From the NCBI GenBank assembly GCA_002346525.1, contig DDZY01000233.1:1-8564 (forward strand): a DNA stretch of 8,564 nucleotides, in the 5' to 3' direction. Both the position numbers and the translations under genes were made by a program. Shown in pieces: positions 1 to 5,195 of this stretch. The stretch comes from Proteobacteria bacterium UBA2996 (lineage in GTDB: Bacteria; Pseudomonadota; Gammaproteobacteria; Arenicellales; UBA868). The first letter of the stretch is position 1. Every line of letters begins with the position of its first letter. A model generated the notes under the pieces. It was not told the origin of the DNA, searched no databases, and worked only from the letters and a program-made list of their open reading frames with translations.

Positions 1-1556
1 AATTCGGCGATTGCCTCCGGCGCGATGACGAGCCCACCAGCATGCTTGCCTGCATTCCTGGGCAGTCCCTCCAGCCGCCGCCCATTGTCGATCAATTGCG
101 TTACCTCGGCTTCGTTGCGATACCGACGACGCAATTCGTCGTCCTGCGCAAGGGCTTTCTCCAGCGTCATGCCAACTTCAAATGGAACCAATTTCGCCAG
201 TGTGTCGCAGAATCCGTAAGGCATGCCCATAACGCGCCCAACATCGCGGACTACAGCGCGGGCTGCCAGTGTGTTGTAGGTGATGATCTGGGCGACTTTT
301 TCGGCGCCATAACGACCGCTGACGTACTCAATGACCCGATCACGGCCCACCATGCAGAAGTCGATGTCGAAGTCAGGCAGGGAGACCCGCTCCGGATTGA
401 GGAAGCGTTCGAATAGAAGGCCATGCGCTATCGGATCAAGGCGGGTAATGCCGAGCGAAAAGGCCACCAGGGATCCAGCGCCGGACCCCCGGCCGGGCCC
501 CACCGGCACACCGTTGTCTCGAGCCCATTGCACAAAATCAGCGACGATTAGGAAATATCCGGCAAACCCCATTCGATTGATCGTCTCGATTTCAGTATCG
601 AGGCGATTCTGATATGTCTTACGCTCTCCGACGGAAATCTTTTGCTGATAGTCGATCAGTCCCTTTTGCGCCTGGACCTTAAGTATCTCCTCTGTACTGC
701 TGTCATTCCCGGCCTGATACTGCGGCATGTGCGTGGCATTAAAATCGATGAATACGTTGCATCGCCGGGCAATTTCGACCGTGTTTTCGACGGCACTGGG
801 TAGGTCCGAAAAAGCACCCGCCATCTCTTCTGGCGTTCGCATATATTGCTCAGCGGTAAATACCCGAGGCCGCCGAGGGTCATCCAGAACCCGGCCCTGA
901 CGAATGCAAGTCCTGATCTCGTGGGCCTCGAAATCCTCCGCCGATATGAAACGAACGGCGTTGGTCGCGACAAGAGGCGCATTTTCGCGGGAGGCCATCT
1001 CCAGTGCACGGGCCTCATACTCTTTTTCACCCGCCCGGTTGGTGCGAGTAATCTCGATAAAGAAGTTTCCTTCAAAGATATTTTGGTATCGCCTGAGGAG
1101 TTCCGTTGCCTCACGTGCGTGTCCTGCCACAAGAGCCCGGCCAACATCGCCATCCACCCCCCCAGACAGTCCAATTAGGCCTTTGCCGATGCCTTCGAGA
1201 CGCTCGCGTTCGACCGACAACGAGTGTCCAGATCTGGGCTGGGTATAGATGTCAGTCAAAAGGTGGCTCAGGGCTTGGAAGCTCTCGTTATTCCGGCATA
1301 GCAGACCAATTTGACCTGCCGGCATGCCGGAGTCCTTTTCGCCGACCTCAAGATGAACACCAAATAACGGCTTGATTTCTGCTTTGAGGCATGCTCGATA
1401 AAACTTGATTGCGGCATAAACGTTCGAGACGTCGGTCATGGCCACTGCGGGCATGCCCGCCTGTCCCACCGCCTCCGCCAACTCCTCAATCCGAGTGATC
1501 CCGTCCAACAGGGAGTACTCCGTATGGACGTTCAGATGAACGAAAGAAGTTGTCAT
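1..1556 (-). CDS. dnaE: DNA polymerase III alpha subunit, N-terminal 518 codons (partial)
   Basis: This is the catalytic subunit of the replicative DNA polymerase, and the reading frame stays open from the ATG at 1556 to the window edge. About 518 residues are visible of the roughly 1160 usual for the family. An N-terminal PHP domain (HLNVHTEYSLLDG at residues 7-19) is followed by the start of the polymerase core, with GPGRGSGAGS at 353-362, the catalytic aspartates D397 and D399 in PDFDIDF, and GKHAGG at 503-508. The third catalytic aspartate lies beyond the window. The PHP metal-site positions are degenerate (N9, V43, A200), as in Escherichia coli DnaE, so proofreading presumably needs a separate DnaQ epsilon subunit. 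The ATG overlaps the rnhB stop as ATGA and no clear Shine-Dalgarno precedes it, which suggests translational coupling. The identification is very secure from near-continuous similarity to E. coli DnaE. Confidence 0.97.
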   Translation of the reverse strand, partial: MTTSFVHLNVHTEYSLLDGITRIEELAEAVGQAGMPAVAMTDVSNVYAAIKFYRACLKAEIKPLFGVHLEVGEKDSGMPAGQIGLLCRNNESFQALSHLLTDIYTQPRSGHSLSVERERLEGIGKGLIGLSGGVDGDVGRALVAGHAREATELLRRYQNIFEGNFFIEITRTNRAGEKEYEARALEMASRENAPLVATNAVRFISAEDFEAHEIRTCIRQGRVLDDPRRPRVFTAEQYMRTPEEMAGAFSDLPSAVENTVEIARRCNVFIDFNATHMPQYQAGNDSSTEEILKVQAQKGLIDYQQKISVGERKTYQNRLDTEIETINRMGFAGYFLIVADFVQWARDNGVPVGPGRGSGAGSLVAFSLGITRLDPIAHGLLFERFLNPERVSLPDFDIDFCMVGRDRVIEYVSGRYGAEKVAQIITYNTLAARAVVRDVGRVMGMPYGFCDTLAKLVPFEVGMTLEKALAQDDELRRRYRNEAEVTQLIDNGRRLEGLPRNAGKHAGGLVIAPEAIAE

Positions 1557-2185
1557 GACGACTGCGACACCGATTCGATCACCGAACTCGACTGCGGGCC
1601 GCCCTTTGATAGAGAAGCATTCCTGACAGGACGGAAGGAAAACCGATGCTCGGGGCATGGTCCGCAGCGTTCAAGGGCGTGTAGATGCACAGGAGTAGGA
1701 TACCCTTTGTGTTGACGAAAACCATATTGCGGGTACTTCTCATCCAAATCCAGCATATATCGATCCCGGAACACTTTGGCCAGGATAGAAGCCGCTGACA
1801 CAGGCCTTTCAGTGGCGTCGGCACGGGGTTGCGCGGCGCGCGGCCAGGGTAACTGCGGTGTAAATCTGCCGTCGAAGACAACAAACCCCGGCTCGCGTCG
1901 AAGGCCAAGGACAGCACGGCGCATGGCAACGAGTGTGGCCTGGTGAATATTCCACCGGTCAATCTCCAACGCACTTGCGGCACCTATAGACCAGGCGAGC
2001 GCTCCCTTGCGGATAGCACGGCTCGCCTTTTCACGATTGCGCGCGGAAAGTCTCTTTGAGTCTTTGATGCTCTCATATTGGAAATCCGGCCCCAAGATGA
2101 CCGCAGCTGCGACGACGGGACCCGCGAGGGGTCCGCGGCCCGCCTCATCCACCCCGGCAAGGTGTGACAGGTCCTTTGGGTTCAT
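1553..2185 (-). CDS. rnhB: Ribonuclease HII
   Basis: RNase HII cuts the RNA strand of RNA-DNA hybrids and incises at single ribonucleotides misincorporated in DNA, in the cytoplasm. The 210-residue product begins with the family signature GVDEAGRGPLAGPVV (residues 11-25), which supplies D13 and E14. The other acidic metal ligands are D105 (in VVFDGR) and D141 (in FRDRYM), and SAASILAKV at 130-138 plus YGFRQHKGYPT at 154-164 are strongly conserved. All four catalytic carboxylates are therefore present. Two details differ from E. coli: the residue after D105-G106 is arginine instead of asparagine, and a serine-rich tail of about 20 residues (191-210) follows the conserved core. The ATG at 2185 overlaps the lpxB stop as ATGA, and the rnhB stop in turn overlaps the dnaE ATG. 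Being between lpxB and dnaE is the usual gammaproteobacterial position. Confidence 0.96.
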   Translation of the reverse strand: MNPKDLSHLAGVDEAGRGPLAGPVVAAAVILGPDFQYESIKDSKRLSARNREKASRAIRKGALAWSIGAASALEIDRWNIHQATLVAMRRAVLGLRREPGFVVFDGRFTPQLPWPRAAQPRADATERPVSAASILAKVFRDRYMLDLDEKYPQYGFRQHKGYPTPVHLHALERCGPCPEHRFSFRPVRNASLSKGGPQSSSVIESVSQSS

Positions 2186-3327
2186 GAGCGCTGCACCGTG
2201 TCCAGGATTGCGTCGACGATGCGGTTATTCGTATCTAGGTTCAAGGTTCTTTGTATAGCCCCGAGCGCATCCCGCATTCTTTTAGTATCTGGCCCATCGG
2301 CGAGCAGGCGTTGAACTTCAGGAACCAGGTTCTCCGTGGTTGCGTCCTGCTGAAGAAATTCAGGCACCAATGGCACCGGCATTAAGTGATTGGGCATAGA
2401 CACCGTTCGGGTCGATGCCAACGAAGTGGCAATTCGATAGGAAAGCCCCGAAACCCGATAAGCCACTACCATTGGGCACCCCACCAGCGCCGCCTCAAGC
2501 GCTGCCGTGCCAGAGGCGAGTAACGCCGCGTCGCTGGCTGAAAGACATTCGCGGGCGTTGCCGTCCACTAACTGCACTCTTTGCGTCAGCCCTTCGAGCG
2601 ATGTCAAACCCAGAAATTGCTCTTTGATCCTGTCACTCACAAAAGGGATCAAGAAGGAGAGGTTGGAATCGACCTCGGCTAAAGCCCGGATAGAGGCGAC
2701 GAACGGTGATGATAGATGCCGAATCTCAGACTCCCGACTTCCCGGGAGGACAGAGACAATCTTTCCGTTTGGCTTGAGATCCAGAAACTCCCTCGAAGCT
2801 GCTTTAGACAAGTGGGCAGTCTCTCTTGCCGCTGGGTGCCCAACAAATGTCGCTGGCACTCCCCGGTCTTCAAAAAAATCTTTTTCAAACGGGAACAGGA
2901 CCAAAATGCGATCAACAGCTTTGCGGATCTTTCTTACCCGGTAACTTCTCCAGGCCCAGACAGTCGGGCTGACGAGGTGAATGACGGGAATGCCCGACTT
3001 GCGTAATCGCCGTTCGAGACTCAGATTGAAGTCAGGCGAGTCGATTCCCAGGAAAAGATCCGGGGGATCACGTCTGAAGTCCCGAATCAGGCGTTTTCGG
3101 ACCTTGAGGGCGTTTGGGAGTTTCCGGAACAGATCTTCAACCCCCATGATGGAGAGATCATGGATATCACAGACAGATTCCAGTCCGAGCGCGCCCAGCT
3201 CTGGGCCCCCAATGCCCCGCAATTCAAGGGCAGGTTCCCGCTCCAGGAGGGCTGAAACCAGACCACCGCCCAGGCGATCCCCAGACGGCTCAGCAGCGAC
3301 GACTCCGAGGCGAAAGTGCGGCGCCAC
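2182..3327 (-). CDS. lpxB: Lipid-A-disaccharide synthase
   Basis: LpxB is a GT19-family glycosyltransferase that joins UDP-2,3-diacylglucosamine and lipid X (2,3-diacylglucosamine 1-phosphate) to form the beta-1,6 lipid A disaccharide, at the inner face of the cytoplasmic membrane. The 381-residue length is normal. Recognisable family segments are VVAAEPSGDRLG (9-20), the GIDSPDFN acidic motif (94-101), HLVSPTVWAWR (117-127), LFPFEKDFF (144-152), the donor-site LPGSRESE (194-201) and SDAALLASGTAALE (265-278). The start is GTG at 3327. No ATG lies nearby, the N-terminus then matches the family length, and a GAGG Shine-Dalgarno sits 7 bases upstream. The gene begins 9 bp after the lpxA stop and ends with a 4-base overlap with rnhB, so it is surely co-transcribed with both. 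Confidence 0.97.
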   Translation of the reverse strand: MAPHFRLGVVAAEPSGDRLGGGLVSALLEREPALELRGIGGPELGALGLESVCDIHDLSIMGVEDLFRKLPNALKVRKRLIRDFRRDPPDLFLGIDSPDFNLSLERRLRKSGIPVIHLVSPTVWAWRSYRVRKIRKAVDRILVLFPFEKDFFEDRGVPATFVGHPAARETAHLSKAASREFLDLKPNGKIVSVLPGSRESEIRHLSSPFVASIRALAEVDSNLSFLIPFVSDRIKEQFLGLTSLEGLTQRVQLVDGNARECLSASDAALLASGTAALEAALVGCPMVVAYRVSGLSYRIATSLASTRTVSMPNHLMPVPLVPEFLQQDATTENLVPEVQRLLADGPDTKRMRDALGAIQRTLNLDTNNRIVDAILDTVQRS

Positions 3328-3334
3328 CAGCAGG

Positions 3335-3338
3335 CCTC
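3335..3338 (-). promoter_or_regulatory. Shine-Dalgarno of lpxB (GAGG), built into the lpxA stop
   Basis: On the minus strand the bases read TGAGG, where TGA is the lpxA stop codon and GAGG lies 7 bases before the GTG of lpxB. This fixes the GTG at 3327 as the start. Terminating lpxA ribosomes sit on the site, so coupled reinitiation is likely (inference). Confidence 0.6.
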
Positions 3339-4110
3339 AGCGGATTACGCCACGCTCTGATTGCGACAGAAATTCCAGGAAATCCACCGCCTCGGGCGAT
3401 GACGGGTGCGCGCGTGCCCCGGGGTCCTGGGGCCCTTGGCCCGTCTTTCCTCGGAACTTTCGCCGATATACTTCACGAAGTTCTGTAATCACGTCCTCAC
3501 TGAAACCCCGACGCCGCAATCCTCGGACGTTGAGGCCGTAGCTTTTGGCTGGATTACCGGCAACGATGAGGTAGGGCGCGACATCTTGAAGGCAGACCGT
3601 TCCGATCCCCATCAGGGAGTGCCGTCCAACGCGACAGAATTGATGGACCAAGGTAAATCCACCCAAGATAGCGTAATCACCGACATCTACATGTCCTGCC
3701 AGGCTGGCGCCGTTGGCAAAAATGATGTGATCACCCAAAGTGCTGTCATGAGCAATATGGCTGTACGCCATCAAGAAATTATGGTTACCCACCCGGGTAA
3801 TGCCCGTTCCCCTCGCTGACGTGGAGCCACGGTTGAGCGTCACATACTCACGGATGACGTTCGCATCTCCAATTTCAAGACGGGTGGGTTTGCCATCGTA
3901 GCCCGCAAACTGTGGATCGTCCCCGATTGAAGCGAAAGAATAGATGCGATTATCCCGTCCGATCCGAGTGCCCGATCGGACTACCACGTGAGAGTCGATC
4001 CGGGTCCCTTGCCCGATTGTCACATCCTCTTCGATAACACAGAACGCTCCGATCTCAACGTCCTGTGCGAGATTGGCGCCGGGGTGGACGATCGCCCGGT
4101 CGCTAATCAC
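3337..4110 (-). CDS. lpxA: UDP-N-acetylglucosamine acyltransferase (acyl-ACP)
   Basis: LpxA transfers an R-3-hydroxyacyl chain from acyl carrier protein to the 3-hydroxyl of UDP-GlcNAc, the first step of lipid A synthesis, as a cytoplasmic trimer. The 257-residue protein shows the left-handed beta-helix hexapeptide pattern from about residue 1 to 185 and the family C-terminal helical region beginning near GLRRRGFS (197-204). The catalytic histidine is H121 in AHDSTLG (E. coli H125), with G139, H140 and Q157 matching E. coli G143, H144 and Q161. Residue 169, the position of the acyl-length ruler G173 in E. coli, is isoleucine. Part of the C-terminal region (about 221-240) is rich in glycine and proline compared with E. 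coli, though its length is unchanged. The start is GTG at 4110, overlapping the fabZ stop as GTGA; the N-terminus aligns well there. Confidence 0.97.
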   Translation of the reverse strand: MISDRAIVHPGANLAQDVEIGAFCVIEEDVTIGQGTRIDSHVVVRSGTRIGRDNRIYSFASIGDDPQFAGYDGKPTRLEIGDANVIREYVTLNRGSTSARGTGITRVGNHNFLMAYSHIAHDSTLGDHIIFANGASLAGHVDVGDYAILGGFTLVHQFCRVGRHSLMGIGTVCLQDVAPYLIVAGNPAKSYGLNVRGLRRRGFSEDVITELREVYRRKFRGKTGQGPQDPGARAHPSSPEAVDFLEFLSQSERGVIR

Positions 4111-4556
4111 TCAATCGGCCTATGGGTAAAGAGAACATCCGATGAGCATACGAGCTTACCGGACACCGAAATCGTACCAGAGCATTTCCATAGTGCCCGG
4201 CGCTGATTCTCGAGCGCGACGTCGATGATTAATTGATCTCCCGGCTCAACGGGCGCCTTGAATCGTGCTTTGTCCACACCGGCAAAAAGGTAGACGTTCT
4301 TCTGGCTGGCTTTCGCGTCAATTATCAGGCTAACCAGAATCGCTGACGCTTGCGCAATACTCTCCAGCATGAGAACCCCAGGAAACACAGGTCTATGCGG
4401 GAAATGCCCATCGAAGAATGGCTCGTTAGCCGTTACGTTCTTTAACGCGCGAAGTCGCTCTCCAGGAGCCACGTCCAGCACCCGGTCAATCAGCAAAAAT
4501 GGGTAGCGATGGGGGAGGATCTCCCGAATTCGGTGTATGTCTATTTTGGTGTCCAC
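4107..4556 (-). CDS. fabZ: 3-hydroxyacyl-[acyl-carrier-protein] dehydratase FabZ
   Basis: FabZ dehydrates 3-hydroxyacyl-ACP to trans-2-enoyl-ACP in type II fatty acid elongation, in the cytoplasm. Its substrate pool is also the acyl donor for LpxA, which explains the neighbourhood. The 149-residue length is typical for the hot-dog fold family. The N-terminus holds ILPHRYPFLLIDRV (13-26). The active-site helix region FFDGHFPHRPVFPGVLMLES (47-66) carries the catalytic H51 and E65, equivalent to E. coli H54 and E68. The start is GTG at 4556: an in-frame TAG lies only three codons upstream and no ATG comes before the conserved region. A short AGG, 5 bases before the GTG, is the only Shine-Dalgarno candidate. 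The stop overlaps lpxA. A 78-bp gap separates it from skp, where lpxD would be expected. Confidence 0.97.
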   Translation of the reverse strand: MDTKIDIHRIREILPHRYPFLLIDRVLDVAPGERLRALKNVTANEPFFDGHFPHRPVFPGVLMLESIAQASAILVSLIIDAKASQKNVYLFAGVDKARFKAPVEPGDQLIIDVALENQRRALWKCSGTISVSGKLVCSSDVLFTHRPIE

Positions 4557-4634
4557 GAGTACCTAAGAAGCGCGCGAAGCAATAGCAAAAACGGATAGTT
4601 AATGATTGACCCGATTATCCAGAGATCTTCCGGT
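4557..4634 (-). other. Largest intergenic gap; usual lpxD site, no lpxD present
   Basis: These 78 bases between the skp stop and the fabZ GTG are the longest non-coding stretch in the window. In most Gammaproteobacteria an lpxD gene of about 1 kb lies exactly here. None of the reading frames through the gap shows hexapeptide repeats or any LpxD N- or C-terminal similarity. No hairpin followed by a T run is evident, so I see no terminator. Confidence 0.8.
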
Positions 4635-4647
4635 TTACGGAAGTTCG
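4619..4647 (-). promoter_or_regulatory. Weak candidate sigma-E-type promoter upstream of fabZ-lpxA-lpxB
   Basis: On the minus strand CGAACTT (4647-4641) is followed after 17 bases by TCTGG (4623-4619). The sigma-E consensus in E. coli is approximately GGAACTT, then 16-17 bases, then TCTRA, so each element has one mismatch. The -35 element overlaps the last codons of skp. Transcription would begin near 4612 and serve fabZ onward. Chance occurrence is quite possible. Confidence 0.15.
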
Positions 4648-5162
4648 GCAAGTCGGTCCAGAACAAGATCGGTAATGTTGACCGCGTCGCTGACGTACAC
4701 GGCTTGCTCGACGATGAGGTCGTATTCCCCTGCCTTGGCAAGTTCGACAATGACCTCTCGTACCAAGGCCTGAAGCTTGGCCAATTCTTCATTACGCCGA
4801 AGATTGTAGTCCTCTCTCGCCTCTTGTTGATCCCGCGCCAGACGGCGTTTAAGGTTTTCAATTTCCCGTTGTCGGGCCTGAGCCGATGTCGCCTCCATGA
4901 CCAGGATGTTTTTCTCCAGGTCAGTCTCCATGGCCTGAATCTGGCCGTGACGCCCCTTCAGCTCCTCATCCCGTGAGCGGAATTCATCCTCAAGTGCGGC
5001 GAGTGCAGTCGCCCCTTGAGGCGCCTGTTCGATCAGGCGTACGGGATCGACAAATCCGATCTTCAAAACGCTTTGGGCGAGGGATGAAGCGGAAAACAGC
5101 GCGAGGCTCATTACCCCCGCATAAAGCATGGCCGGGAAGGAAAGACGGAAAAACGTTGGCAT
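4635..5162 (-). CDS. skp: Periplasmic chaperone Skp/OmpH family
   Basis: Skp is a trimeric, jellyfish-shaped periplasmic chaperone that holds unfolded outer-membrane proteins on their way to the BAM complex, which fits its place directly after bamA. The 175-residue product has a signal peptide with a hydrophobic stretch (about 9-25) and a likely signal peptidase I site after SLA, residue 29. The mature N-terminus KIGFVDPVRLIEQAP (34-48) matches the family's conserved first strand and helix. A charged, heptad-like helical region (about 55-142) forms the expected coiled-coil tentacles, and EYDLIVEQAVYVSDAVNITD (146-165) is the family's closing segment. The ATG at 5162 follows an AGGA at 5177-5174, with a rather long spacing of 11 bases. 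It starts 33 bp after bamA. The family is weakly conserved, so the call rests on architecture and position as well as sequence. Confidence 0.92.
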   Translation of the reverse strand: MPTFFRLSFPAMLYAGVMSLALFSASSLAQSVLKIGFVDPVRLIEQAPQGATALAALEDEFRSRDEELKGRHGQIQAMETDLEKNILVMEATSAQARQREIENLKRRLARDQQEAREDYNLRRNEELAKLQALVREVIVELAKAGEYDLIVEQAVYVSDAVNITDLVLDRLAELP

Positions 5163-5195
5163 GATTCAAGACATCCTGATAGACAATTGGTACGG

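Noticed and set aside
42..416. Plus-strand open frame opposite dnaE
   Set aside because: It is antisense to the conserved polymerase core and looks like a reverse-strand shadow, with no start signal or family resemblance.
656..1174. 172-codon open frame on the minus strand inside dnaE
   Set aside because: It is in a different frame from dnaE, which is continuous and highly conserved through the same bases, and its translation has no recognisable family features.
4580..4616. Sigma-70-type promoter in the skp-fabZ gap (TGCTAT as -10)
   Set aside because: The best -35 candidate at proper spacing (TCAATC) matches the consensus at only two positions, and TTAACT is far too close.
4541..4861. 106-codon minus-strand frame crossing the skp-fabZ gap, considered as an lpxD relic
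   Set aside because: It overlaps skp and the fabZ start out of frame, shows no hexapeptide repeats and no LpxD-like ends. Its hydrophobic tail comes from the AT-rich gap.
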